This document shows, one piece after another, positions 8,055-15,744 of a stretch of DNA of 64,000 bases. Within the stretch, counting starts at the first letter, position 1. Each line of letters begins with the position of its first letter. The notes beneath the pieces are model-generated. The model saw only the letters and a program-made list of their open reading frames with translations, did no database searches and had not been told where the DNA came from. Where the stretch lies: contig JAVYQP010000003.1 in the NCBI GenBank assembly GCA_038731605.1, forward strand, positions 124,001-188,000. Direction: 5' to 3'. The position numbers and the translations under genes were made by a program. The stretch comes from WYZ-LMO2 sp038731605 (GTDB lineage: Archaea > Halobacteriota > Archaeoglobi > Archaeoglobales > Archaeoglobaceae).

Positions 8055-9236
8055 TCACCGATAGCTTTTTGGAAATCCGAGAACGTGCTCAGCAATGTAA
8101 TTCAGAGCCATCTGCTGTGTTACAGGAGCCAAGCGAATCAGGTTGATCTCTCTCCACCATCTCTCTACATCGTATTCTCTCGCATAACCGTAACCGCCAA
8201 AGACTTGCATAGCCCAGTAAACCGCTTTTATTCCCGCCTCCACCGCAACCGCTTTTGCGATGTTTGCAACCGCTCCAACTTCTCTATAACTCGCTCCCCT
8301 ATCGAAGAGCCATGCAGCCTTGAAGTTCATCAACTTCGCACATTCAAGGGTTGCAAACGCCTCAGCGATTGGGAACTGCAGTCCTTGATAGCTTCCAATC
8401 GGATCTGCAAAGACTTTTCTCTGCTTCGAGTATTCCACTGCTTTCTTTATTGCCAACCTGCTTATGCCAATCGCAGCAGTCGTGAAGCTCATTCTCTCTG
8501 GGTTTAGCGTGTCGAGCAACAGATACCAGCCCTCATCGAGCGGAGGTATCAAAGCGTTCTCGGGTAACCGCAGATCGTTGAAGCTAACCTCACAGCTCTT
8601 CGAGTAGTTTATTCCGTGCTTCGGTATTGGGTTAACCTTCACCGCTTTGTTGGGCAGATCTGCGAGGAAAAGGCTTATGCCAAACGTTTTTTTCGGCGCT
8701 TTTTCCAAAGGCGTTGTTCTTGCGATTATCAACATCCCCTTTGCTCTGTCCGCACCGCTTATCCATATCTTGTTCCCGTTGATCACCCATTCGTCGCCAT
8801 CTTTAACTGCTCTCGTCTTTATAGCCAACGTGTTCGTTCCCGCATCCGGTTCAGTTAAAGCCATGCAAAACTCGAGCTCTCCTTTGGCTATCTTCGGCAA
8901 ATACTTCTCCTTCTGCTCCTCTGTTCCATGTCTAACGATCGTGAGTGCTCCGAAGCACTCGGTGAGAACGAGATACCAAACTCCCGCCATCCCGCAACCG
9001 TTCGCAGCCAACTCTTCCATTGCAATCAGCAATTCAGTGACCCCATAACCTGAACCACCGTATTTTTCGGGAATTACGATGCCGAAGAACCCAGCTTTGG
9101 CGATTGCTTTGAAGAACTCCTCCGCAAATTCTCCTTTCGCATCTTTCTCTCTCCAGTATTCTGGAGGGAAGTCCTCTGCGATTTCCTTCGCTGAGTTTGC
9201 AATCATCTTCTGCTCTTCTGTGAACTCGAATTCCAT
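8055..9236 (-). CDS. Acyl-CoA dehydrogenase
   Basis: A 393-residue FAD-dependent acyl-CoA dehydrogenase introducing the 2,3-double bond of an acyl-CoA. The family blocks are present: the N-terminal helical domain, the FAD-binding segment FCMALTEPDAGTNT, WVINGNKIWISG, and the C-terminal domain with QVFGGYGYAREYDVER. At the position where many members carry the catalytic glutamate (R-x-x-x-GT-x-E) this protein reads RLAPVTQQ, a glutamine, so the base may be elsewhere or the specificity unusual. Electron acceptor is presumably ETF, not seen here. It has its own promoter-like region upstream. Confidence 0.92.
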   Translation of the reverse strand: MEFEFTEEQKMIANSAKEIAEDFPPEYWREKDAKGEFAEEFFKAIAKAGFFGIVIPEKYGGSGYGVTELLIAMEELAANGCGMAGVWYLVLTECFGALTIVRHGTEEQKEKYLPKIAKGELEFCMALTEPDAGTNTLAIKTRAVKDGDEWVINGNKIWISGADRAKGMLIIARTTPLEKAPKKTFGISLFLADLPNKAVKVNPIPKHGINYSKSCEVSFNDLRLPENALIPPLDEGWYLLLDTLNPERMSFTTAAIGISRLAIKKAVEYSKQRKVFADPIGSYQGLQFPIAEAFATLECAKLMNFKAAWLFDRGASYREVGAVANIAKAVAVEAGIKAVYWAMQVFGGYGYAREYDVERWWREINLIRLAPVTQQMALNYIAEHVLGFPKSYR

Positions 9237-9253
9237 ACAGATCCCTCAAACTT

Positions 9254-9276
9254 TACTTTTAAATTTTAAAATTAAA
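9254..9276 (-). promoter_or_regulatory. Putative promoter of the acyl-CoA dehydrogenase-liv operon
   Basis: On the minus strand an A/T-only run with TTTAAAA-type TATA elements lies about 20-40 nt before the ATG at 9236, and GAGGGAT sits next to the start codon as a ribosome binding site. It separates the DUF35/thiolase genes from the dehydrogenase group, so these may be two transcription units. Confidence 0.45.
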
Positions 9277-9279
9277 AAA

Positions 9280-9738
9280 TTATGCTGGTCTGTAGTATAG
9301 GATATCGCAAATGTTTCCTTGCATCTCCTCGACTTTTTTCAACACCGGCTTGACCCGCATCCCTATGCAAACGTCCTTCGCTTCCTTGATGACGTGCAAA
9401 ATTCGCCCATCTGTTCCGTCGAGCTTTATCAGCGCAATTACTTCTTCGATCGGCTCCTCGTTGAGATCGAACTTCGCAACTGTGAACGCCTCGACGCATC
9501 CCTCGCCACTTATCTCATAGAACTCTGTTTCGCTGAAATCGAACTCACAGTAGATTCGTGGCGGGAAGTAGCGATGTCCACATTTTTTACACTTCGATGC
9601 GATGAACTTCCCCTCTCTGAGCTTCCTAAAGAACTCCTCCCCCGCTCTCCCACTCGTGTAAATCCAGTAGAGCTCTATTTTTCCACCGCCCGGCGGAAAA
9701 TGGCGGAGCTTTTCGGGATCGACGATTTTCTCGATCAT
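9280..9738 (-). CDS. DUF35 OB-fold protein, thiolase partner, degenerate zinc ribbon
   Basis: About 152 residues with the DUF35 layout: an N-terminal helix, a rubredoxin-like zinc ribbon and a C-terminal OB fold that sits at the active site of an associated thiolase. The ribbon has C50, C53 and C64 but the fourth position is Asp67 (CEFD instead of CxxC), so metal binding may be altered. I start at ATG 9738, seven bases behind GGAGG; ATG 9744 overlapping the previous stop is an alternative. It is the second of two DUF35 genes behind two thiolase genes. Confidence 0.85.
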   Translation of the reverse strand: MIEKIVDPEKLRHFPPGGGKIELYWIYTSGRAGEEFFRKLREGKFIASKCKKCGHRYFPPRIYCEFDFSETEFYEISGEGCVEAFTVAKFDLNEEPIEEVIALIKLDGTDGRILHVIKEAKDVCIGMRVKPVLKKVEEMQGNICDILYYRPA

Positions 9739-9740
9739 CT

Positions 9741-10271
9741 TCATCCCTCCAAAGGCTTCCAATACTTTATATCCGTGATTGCACCTTCTCTTTCGTTCTC
9801 AGGCTTCCAAACCGCCTTGACTTTCATCCCGATGTATACTTTCTCCGGCTCGACCTCGCCAAGGATGTGCATGATCCCCATGTTGGGCGAAGCTCCATCG
9901 ACTGCGATGACCGCAACTACTACTGGCTTATCCAACGGCTTCGCATCTGGGTCGATGTAGGATATCGAGAAAGTCTGCACGGTGCCGGTGTCTTTAACGT
10001 AAACCCACCCGTCGATTGGCTTGTAGCAAAGCTCGCAGTATATTCGTGGCGGGAAAATCACTCTTCTACACTTATTGCACTTTGTAGCGATCAATCTTCC
10101 ATTCTTCAGCTCCTCCAAAAACCTGCTCATCGCTTGCCCAGTGGTCCAAGAGTATACGAGGTTCGGATGATCTTCGAAAAACGTAACCTTCTTTTCGCTT
10201 ATGTCCTTCTCGCCCAAAGGCGTTCCTTCGGCGTAGGGGGGACATTCGATTCTTTTTCTCCCGACAGCCAT
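9741..10271 (-). CDS. DUF35 zinc-ribbon/OB-fold protein, thiolase partner
   Basis: A 176-residue DUF35 protein with a complete ribbon (C65, C68, C79, C82; motif CNKCRR...YCELC) followed by the OB-fold domain with WVYVKDTGTVQTFS. In archaea and in aromatic degraders, DUF35 proteins form tight complexes with thiolases and are needed for CoA substrate channelling. The gene is 4 nt downstream of a thiolase-like gene and overlaps no other, which argues for a heteromeric thiolase/DUF35 complex built from four genes. Confidence 0.88.
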   Translation of the reverse strand: MAVGRKRIECPPYAEGTPLGEKDISEKKVTFFEDHPNLVYSWTTGQAMSRFLEELKNGRLIATKCNKCRRVIFPPRIYCELCYKPIDGWVYVKDTGTVQTFSISYIDPDAKPLDKPVVVAVIAVDGASPNMGIMHILGEVEPEKVYIGMKVKAVWKPENEREGAITDIKYWKPLEG

Positions 10272-10275
10272 TTTC

Positions 10276-11478
10276 TCACCTCTTGTTCGACATCACCATA
10301 ACGGTTCCAACCTGCATCAGGTCTCCCCATGCTTGGCAAACCCCAGTCGTGACTTCCTTCGCCACTTGCCTCTTCCCAGCTCTGTAAGCGAGTTGCCAGT
10401 ATATTTCGCAAGCCTTTACACCCATCGCCGCAGCTATTGGATTTCCGACACCAAGAAGACCGCCAGAGGGGCAGACTGGAAGATCGCCATCCCTCGCAGT
10501 TACTCCTTCCCTCGTGAGAATTGGCGCTTCGCCCTTCTTCGCAAGCCCAAGTCCTTCCATGTGGTGCAGTTCTTTGTAATCGAACGGATCGTAGGGCTCG
10601 GCGACGTCGATTTGTTTCCTTGGATCTGTTATATGAGCCATTCTGTAAGCCATCTTCGCAGCTTCTGCAACGTATCTCGGGAAGTAGAGGTCACGGTTTG
10701 TCCAATGCGTTGTGTCCAAGCACCAACCAACGCCAGTGACCCATACTGGATCGTCTGTCAATTGCCTTGCGATGTGCGGTGCGACCATGATGAGCGCTGC
10801 AGCACCGTCGCTTGGCGGAGAGACGTCGAGCCTGCGAACTGGTAAAGCCATTGGCTCGCTTTTTAGCACATCTTCGACCGTTATTTTTTCCGCAACCTGT
10901 GCGCATGGATGATCGAGTGCGTTGGCTTTGTTCTTAACCGAAACCAACGCAATGTCCTCGTGTTTAACGTTGTTGACATGCATATAGCGTTGCATTTCCA
11001 ATGCGAAGATCCAGATCAAGTTCGGTTTCAAAGGTCTATCCAAGATCGGATCCCAGATGTATTTGAACGCAGATTGGGGATGAGGATGACAACAAGACAT
11101 CTTCTCCTCGCAAACAACGAGGCACACGTCTGCTAAACCACTCGCCACATGCCAGTAGCCAGCGATTGGAGCAAAGACTCCAGTCCCTCCGCCAACAAAG
11201 ACACGCATGTATGGGCGATCGCTACCGCCAGCGCCATCGAGCAAGTATTCACCTTTTAAAGCAACGCCATCGAACGCATCCGGAGCGGAGCCCATCACGA
11301 CCATCTCGATGTCGCTTATGTCCAATCCAGCTTCCTCCAACGCTTGCTTGACTGCAAAATACGAAAGCTCTTTACCAGTTTCAAGCAACCTTCGCTTAAA
11401 AGTCGTCATTCCTGCGCCAACAATTGCGACGTCTTGTTTCTTGTGGAACCTTAAACCCTTCACAAGTTCGACTTCCAT
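10276..11478 (-). CDS. Thiolase-superfamily protein lacking the nucleophilic cysteine
   Basis: A 400-residue SCP-x/archaeal-type thiolase. The fold markers are VAIVGAGMTTFKRR at the N-terminus, ASGLADVCLVVCEEKM in the middle, and the C-terminal SGGLLGVGNPIAAAMG loop. At the place of the usual catalytic cysteine (xxCxSG) the sequence reads FVGGGTGVFAP around residues 94-104, with glycine, and the GHP histidine is Asn (GNP). Such a subunit is either structural in a mixed complex with the neighbouring thiolase or works as an aldolase-like enzyme on acyl-CoA, as known for Ltp2-type proteins with DUF35 partners. The exact reaction is not predictable. Confidence 0.85.
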   Translation of the reverse strand: MEVELVKGLRFHKKQDVAIVGAGMTTFKRRLLETGKELSYFAVKQALEEAGLDISDIEMVVMGSAPDAFDGVALKGEYLLDGAGGSDRPYMRVFVGGGTGVFAPIAGYWHVASGLADVCLVVCEEKMSCCHPHPQSAFKYIWDPILDRPLKPNLIWIFALEMQRYMHVNNVKHEDIALVSVKNKANALDHPCAQVAEKITVEDVLKSEPMALPVRRLDVSPPSDGAAALIMVAPHIARQLTDDPVWVTGVGWCLDTTHWTNRDLYFPRYVAEAAKMAYRMAHITDPRKQIDVAEPYDPFDYKELHHMEGLGLAKKGEAPILTREGVTARDGDLPVCPSGGLLGVGNPIAAAMGVKACEIYWQLAYRAGKRQVAKEVTTGVCQAWGDLMQVGTVMVMSNKR

Positions 11479-11481
11479 ACC

Positions 11482-12621
11482 TCACACCCCAAAAACCGCA
11501 ACCGCACCACTTGCAGTTGGTATGTAGCGCCAACATTGCGCTAAACCAAGTTCGCAATCCACTTGCCTCTTTCCAGCATCTCCACGTAACTGTAAAACAA
11601 CTTCGAGCGCCTTTTGCCCACCAGTTGCCTCAAGCAAATTGCCAACTCCGAGATTTCCACCAGAGACGTTCACAGGCAAAGAGCCGTTTCTCGAGAAGTG
11701 CCCCTCGAGCATAAGATCGCAGACTCCATACTTGTTTGCGAGCTGGAGCGCCACGAGGTGTTGGAGTTCTTTGAACGCAAACCTGTCGTCGACTTCTGCG
11801 ATATCAATCTCCTTTGCCGGGACTTCAATTCCAGCCATCTCGTAAGCCATCTTTCCCGCCTTGTAAGCGTAAAACGCTTCAAAGCTCATCGTGTCGTAGT
11901 TGCTCGTTTCGCTCCACCATCCAATGCCCTTGATCCATATCGGCGAATCCGTGATCTTCCTTGCGATCTCATCGCTTGCAACAACGAAAACAATTGCACC
12001 ATCGGCTCTTTCAGCGATCTCGATTTTCCTCATTGGGTAAAACACGAACGGGCTGTTCAAAACGTCTTCAACCGTTAGTTTCGCACCATATGGGGCGGAG
12101 TCGTTCAGAATCGCATTTTTCCTGTTTTTCACAACAACTTCGGCGATCGCTTCCTCGTTTATACAGTATTTGTTCACATAGTAGCTCATTTCAAGCGCTG
12201 CGAAGTAATACGGATGAGCCCTTGTTACACCTTTGAGCCAAACTGGATCCATCGCATGCCTTAGTATTTCTCCAAACGTCTTCATGTCACTCGCTTTGCT
12301 GTGTGCCTCAACGACCACGATATCCGCAAGCCCACTTTCGATCTGCATGTAAGCAGTTGCGAGCCCGTAGAGGAAGTCTGCGCATACTGTGCAAGTTGGC
12401 TTTAGAACTGCGCCAAGCTGATCGGGAACGAACTCGTCGAAGATCGCAAACCCTTCGTAGAAGTCTTCCGCACAGGTTACGAAGCTGTCTACGTCTTTTC
12501 TTGGATCTATGCCTGCATCCTCGTATGCTCGAACCGCAGCTTCGAACATGAGTTCCTTCCAGCTCAAGTCTGGGGTGTTCGCATTAAAACCACTGTAACC
12601 GACGCCAACAACCGCAGGCAT
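11482..12621 (-). CDS. Thiolase-superfamily protein with candidate catalytic cysteine
   Basis: A 379-residue paralogue of the next gene. The candidate nucleophile is C80 in PTCTVCADFLYG, at the place of the thiolase CxSG motif, and the C-terminal glycine loop is SGGNLGVGNLLEATGG, where the usual GHP histidine is replaced by Asn. It starts the four-gene thiolase/thiolase/DUF35/DUF35 set and is transcribed divergently from the crotonase at 12.7 kb. Likely thiolytic (or retro-Claisen) cleavage of a 3-oxoacyl-CoA together with its partner; substrate unknown. Confidence 0.85.
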   Translation of the reverse strand: MPAVVGVGYSGFNANTPDLSWKELMFEAAVRAYEDAGIDPRKDVDSFVTCAEDFYEGFAIFDEFVPDQLGAVLKPTCTVCADFLYGLATAYMQIESGLADIVVVEAHSKASDMKTFGEILRHAMDPVWLKGVTRAHPYYFAALEMSYYVNKYCINEEAIAEVVVKNRKNAILNDSAPYGAKLTVEDVLNSPFVFYPMRKIEIAERADGAIVFVVASDEIARKITDSPIWIKGIGWWSETSNYDTMSFEAFYAYKAGKMAYEMAGIEVPAKEIDIAEVDDRFAFKELQHLVALQLANKYGVCDLMLEGHFSRNGSLPVNVSGGNLGVGNLLEATGGQKALEVVLQLRGDAGKRQVDCELGLAQCWRYIPTASGAVAVFGV

Positions 12622-12647
12622 TCAATCACCAATAAACCATAAGTTTC

Positions 12648-12662
12648 TCCTCTTATTTAACT
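12648..12662 (-). promoter_or_regulatory. Putative promoter of the thiolase operon
   Basis: Minus-strand TATA-like GTTAAATAAG lies about 35 nt before the ATG at 12621, and GGTGATTG immediately precedes the start, so the transcript would have a short leader with a ribosome binding site. Confidence 0.45.
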
Positions 12663-12697
12663 TTTACTTTTTTGAATCATCTAAGAAGCAATTTGAA

Positions 12698-12710
12698 AAA
12701 GCTTTTATCT
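12698..12710 (+). promoter_or_regulatory. Putative TATA box of the crotonase/4-hydroxybutyryl-CoA dehydratase operon
   Basis: CTTTTATC preceded by an A-rich BRE-like GAAAAAG is centred 26 nt before the ATG at 12732, so the message is probably leaderless. It is divergent from the thiolase promoter. Confidence 0.5.
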
Positions 12711-12731
12711 GAACGACTTCGATAAGTATTG

Positions 12732-13496
12732 ATGAATGTCGAATACGAAGCAAGGGATAGAATCGGCAGAATTACCCTCAACAACCCCGAAAAGATAAAC
12801 CCGCTTTCCTATGAAACACTGCGTGAGCTTGAGCGAGTGATAAACGAGACAGCGAGTGAGAGAAAGGTAAAAGTCGTTATTCTCGCCGGAAAAGGAAAGA
12901 ACTTCTCCGCAGGGCATGACTTGCGTGAAATCTTGGAAATGGACGGAATTGGAGTTGAAAAACTGTTTTTGCAGTGCTTAAGAGTGATGCAAGCGATCCG
13001 CAACGCTCCTCAGGTATTCGTAGCGATGGTTCGTGGAGTTGCCTATGCAGCGGGCTGTCAGCTTGTCGCTGCGTGCGACCTTGCAATCGCTTCTGAGAAT
13101 GCGAAGTTCGCAACACCTGGTGTGAACATAGGTCTGTTTTGCTTCACACCAATAGCCTTCGTAAGTAGAAACGTGAATAGAAAAAAGGCTTTTGAGCTCG
13201 GAATTACTGGCGAGCCAATCGATGCGTGGGAGGCGTTGAGAGTTGGACTCGTGAATAGGGTTGTGAAGGATGATGAGCTTGAAGTCGAGACGCAGAAAAT
13301 TGCGGAAAAGATTGCAAGATTTCCGCTCGAGGTTCTTGAGGCGGGGAAGAGGTTTTTCTACACCCAGATATTCATGGAGGACTTTTCTGCGCTGAAGTTC
13401 GCAACAGAAGCGATCGCTTTGCATTCGACTTCGAGCTTCGCAAAAGAAGGAATTAGGGCGTTTTTTGAGAAGAGAAAGCCAAACTGGGGTGATTAA
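12732..13496 (+). CDS. Crotonase-superfamily protein, ECHDC3-like, without the catalytic glutamates
   Basis: A 254-residue crotonase fold. The oxyanion-hole segments are present (NFSAGHDLRE and RGVAYAAGCQL), but the two hydratase glutamates are replaced: Q110 in GCQL instead of GCE, and G130 in ATPGVNIGLFC instead of GQPEI. The pattern AAGCQLVA...FATPGVNIGLFC is typical of the ECHDC3 group, whose reaction is poorly defined. It abuts the 4-hydroxybutyryl-CoA dehydratase homologue (next ATG follows the stop directly) so probably acts on a related CoA ester. ATG at 12732 is preferred over TTG 12729. Confidence 0.87.
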   Translation: MNVEYEARDRIGRITLNNPEKINPLSYETLRELERVINETASERKVKVVILAGKGKNFSAGHDLREILEMDGIGVEKLFLQCLRVMQAIRNAPQVFVAMVRGVAYAAGCQLVAACDLAIASENAKFATPGVNIGLFCFTPIAFVSRNVNRKKAFELGITGEPIDAWEALRVGLVNRVVKDDELEVETQKIAEKIARFPLEVLEAGKRFFYTQIFMEDFSALKFATEAIALHSTSSFAKEGIRAFFEKRKPNWGD

Positions 13497-14900
13497 ATGA
13501 TAAAGGGCGAAGAGTATCTTGAAAGGCTGAGGGGGTATAAAAGGACGATTTACGTTGCCGGAAAAAAGATCGAGAACTGGGTGGAGCATCCAAATGTGAA
13601 GCCCGTGATCAACGCAATCGCAACGACTTACGAAATTGCGCAGAATTACGCAGTTTATTCGGATTTGGTTGGAGAGAATGTGAATGTTCTCAACGCAGTC
13701 ATAAAAAGCGCAGAAGATCTGATAAAGAGATACGACTACCAGAGAGAGCTCAGTCTAAGGCTCGCAACTTGCAACTATCGTTGCACGGGTTGCGATGCGA
13801 TCAATGCGCTGTATCCAGTGACCAAGATGATCGACGAGAGAAATGGAACGGATTACCACAAGAGGTTCGTGAATCTCTTAAGGGAGATACAAAAGAAAGA
13901 TCTTGCATGCACTTCTGCGCTCACGGATGTGAAGGGCGACCGCAGTAAAAGACCGCTGGAGCAAGAGGACATGTTCGTGAGAGTCGTTAAGAAGGATGAG
14001 AAGGGAATTTACGTGAGTGGAGCAAAAATCCATCAGAGCGGGGCCTTCGCTGCGGATGTCAACTTTGTCTTGCCGACCCAGACCTTCAAAGAAAAAGAAG
14101 AGAAGTTCGCAGTCGCTTTCGCCTCTCTGCCAGAAGACGACGTGAAGTTCGTCCTGCAGAACACGGGAGTTCAGGCGAAGTTCAGAGAGGGTGGAAAATT
14201 CGAGATGGGAAATCCGAAGTTCGGGGATAGAACGACTTGTATGGTGATTTTCAAGGAGACCTTTATCCCGTGGGAAAGAGTTTTTGTTTTCGAAGATTTG
14301 AAGGCTACGAGGGATTTGCTAACGCTCTTCGCATGCTCTCATCGTTGTGTTGGCGCAGCCTGTAAAGCTGGGTTCATGGATTCGATTGCAGGAGTTGCGA
14401 GCATGATGCTAAAGGTCAACGGGCTTGAGAACGTTTCAGCGCTGAGACAGAAAGTTGCAGAGATAGTTGCTTTCAGCGAAGCGGCGCATGCGATCGCAGT
14501 TGGTGGAGCTGTTAAGGGTTACAGCATTGCGGATTCATGGCAACCGAATAGGGAAATTGCGAACTCCGCAAAGGTCATAGGTGTTGAGGCGTTCACAAAG
14601 TCGATAGCGAACCTCATCGACATCGCAGGCGGAATTCCCGCCACCGCCCCTTCTGAGTTTGATTTGAGTAGCGAAATAGGGGAAGTCGTCAAGAACTTCA
14701 TGAAGGGTAGCGAGAAGTTCTCAGCAGAGGATAGAATGAAGGTGATAAAGCTTGCGGAGTTCTGGGTTATGAGCTCGCATCTCGTTGGCGCTTTCCACGG
14801 CGGTGGATCGCCGAGCGCTGCGCTTGTCTTTCTGCAGTTCCTCGCCGACTTAACGAAGAGGGAGAAGGCGGTTTGCGATTTGCTCGATATAAAGAGTTAA
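13497..14900 (+). CDS. 4-hydroxybutyryl-CoA dehydratase / vinylacetyl-CoA isomerase homologue
   Basis: A 467-residue member of the AbfD family (4-hydroxyphenylacetate 3-hydroxylase fold), which dehydrates 4-hydroxybutyryl-CoA to crotonyl-CoA by a ketyl-radical mechanism using FAD and a [4Fe-4S] cluster. All four expected cluster ligands are visible with the right spacing: C92 and C96 in TCNYRC, H282 and C289 in SHRCVGAAC. Archaeoglobales have several such homologues outside the autotrophic 4-hydroxybutyrate cycles, so the substrate could be a different 4-hydroxyacyl-CoA or vinylacetyl-CoA-like compound. It is followed by methylmalonyl-CoA genes on the same strand. Confidence 0.9.
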   Translation: MIKGEEYLERLRGYKRTIYVAGKKIENWVEHPNVKPVINAIATTYEIAQNYAVYSDLVGENVNVLNAVIKSAEDLIKRYDYQRELSLRLATCNYRCTGCDAINALYPVTKMIDERNGTDYHKRFVNLLREIQKKDLACTSALTDVKGDRSKRPLEQEDMFVRVVKKDEKGIYVSGAKIHQSGAFAADVNFVLPTQTFKEKEEKFAVAFASLPEDDVKFVLQNTGVQAKFREGGKFEMGNPKFGDRTTCMVIFKETFIPWERVFVFEDLKATRDLLTLFACSHRCVGAACKAGFMDSIAGVASMMLKVNGLENVSALRQKVAEIVAFSEAAHAIAVGGAVKGYSIADSWQPNREIANSAKVIGVEAFTKSIANLIDIAGGIPATAPSEFDLSSEIGEVVKNFMKGSEKFSAEDRMKVIKLAEFWVMSSHLVGAFHGGGSPSAALVFLQFLADLTKREKAVCDLLDIKS

Positions 14901-14929
14901 GTTTTTTAATTTTTGAGAGAAGTGGTTCT

Positions 14930-15349
14930 ATGCTTGAGACGAAGAAGATAAGAGTTCTCATAGCCAAACCCGGACTCGATGGACACGATCGTGGGGCAAA
15001 AGTCGTTGCCCGTGGTTTAAGGGATGCTGGCTTCGAGGTGATCTACACTGGCATAAGGAGAACTCCAGCGGAGATCGCTGAGACTGCGATGCAGGAAGAT
15101 GTTCAAGTCCTTGGGTTGAGTATTCTAAGCGGGGCGCACTTGGAGTTGATCCCAATCGTCATCGAAGAGCTCAAGAAGCGTGGACTCGAACCGGGAAAGG
15201 ATCTAATAGTTTTGGTCGGCGGAATCGTTCCAGCAAGCGATGTGGATGTGCTCAAAAAACTCGGAATCTCGGCGGTCTTTGGTCCGGGGACAAAGATTAG
15301 TGAGATCGCAGATTTCATAAGGAGGGAAGTTGCGAAGTTGGAGAGGTGA
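14930..15349 (+). CDS. Methylmalonyl-CoA mutase, small (B12-binding) subunit
   Basis: A 139-residue stand-alone cobalamin-binding domain with the base-off signature DGHDRG (D17, H19, G22) and the downstream LSILSGAH and LVGGIVP loops. With the large subunit at 17.8 kb it forms methylmalonyl-CoA mutase, converting (R)-methylmalonyl-CoA to succinyl-CoA. The ATG at 14930 is chosen because the cobalamin domain begins there; an upstream in-frame start at 14873 would lie inside the previous gene. The stop is 4 nt before the epimerase start. Confidence 0.93.
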   Translation: MLETKKIRVLIAKPGLDGHDRGAKVVARGLRDAGFEVIYTGIRRTPAEIAETAMQEDVQVLGLSILSGAHLELIPIVIEELKKRGLEPGKDLIVLVGGIVPASDVDVLKKLGISAVFGPGTKISEIADFIRREVAKLER

Positions 15350-15353
15350 ACGT

Positions 15354-15743
15354 ATGAAAATAGACCATATAGGAATTGCAGTTAAGAACCTTGCAGACGC
15401 AATTAAGACTTTCGAAGCCCTCGGCTTCAAGGTTAAGGGGATAGAAGAGGTTAAGGAGCAGAAGGTGAAGGTTGCGATGCTTCCGGTTGGGGAGAGCAAG
15501 ATAGAGCTACTCGAGGCTACTGCCGAAGATTCTGCGATTGCGAAGTTCATAGCCTCTCGTGGGGAGGGAATTCACCACATCGCAATAAACGTCGAGAGCA
15601 TCGAAAAGTCTTTGGAGATTGCAAAGAATTCTGGGATAAAGCTGATCGATGAAAAACCAAGGATTGGCGCTGGTGGAAAAAAGGTTGCGTTCCTGCATCC
15701 GAAGAGCACACACGGTGTTCTTTTAGAATTCGTAGAGGGTTGA
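15354..15743 (+). CDS. mce: Methylmalonyl-CoA epimerase
   Basis: A 129-residue glyoxalase/VOC-fold protein that interconverts (S)- and (R)-methylmalonyl-CoA. The start IDHIGIAVKNL and the second repeat GIHHIAINVESIEKSL carry the metal-binding histidines, with E and H ligands toward the end (KSTHGVLLEFVE). Located between the mutase small subunit and the carboxyltransferase, exactly the step that links them. ATG at 15354 is preceded by GAGAGGTGAAC. Confidence 0.93.
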   Translation: MKIDHIGIAVKNLADAIKTFEALGFKVKGIEEVKEQKVKVAMLPVGESKIELLEATAEDSAIAKFIASRGEGIHHIAINVESIEKSLEIAKNSGIKLIDEKPRIGAGGKKVAFLHPKSTHGVLLEFVEG

Positions 15744-15744
15744 T

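Noticed and set aside
7220..8146. A 308-codon plus-strand frame opposite the enoyl-CoA hydratase gene.
   Set aside because: Serine/alanine-rich mirror of a clear crotonase gene; no domain, no start signal.
14901..14920. T-rich stretch behind the dehydratase gene as a transcription terminator.
   Set aside because: The same-strand methylmalonyl-CoA mutase subunit begins 10 nt later; the run could equally be a weak promoter element, so neither is called.
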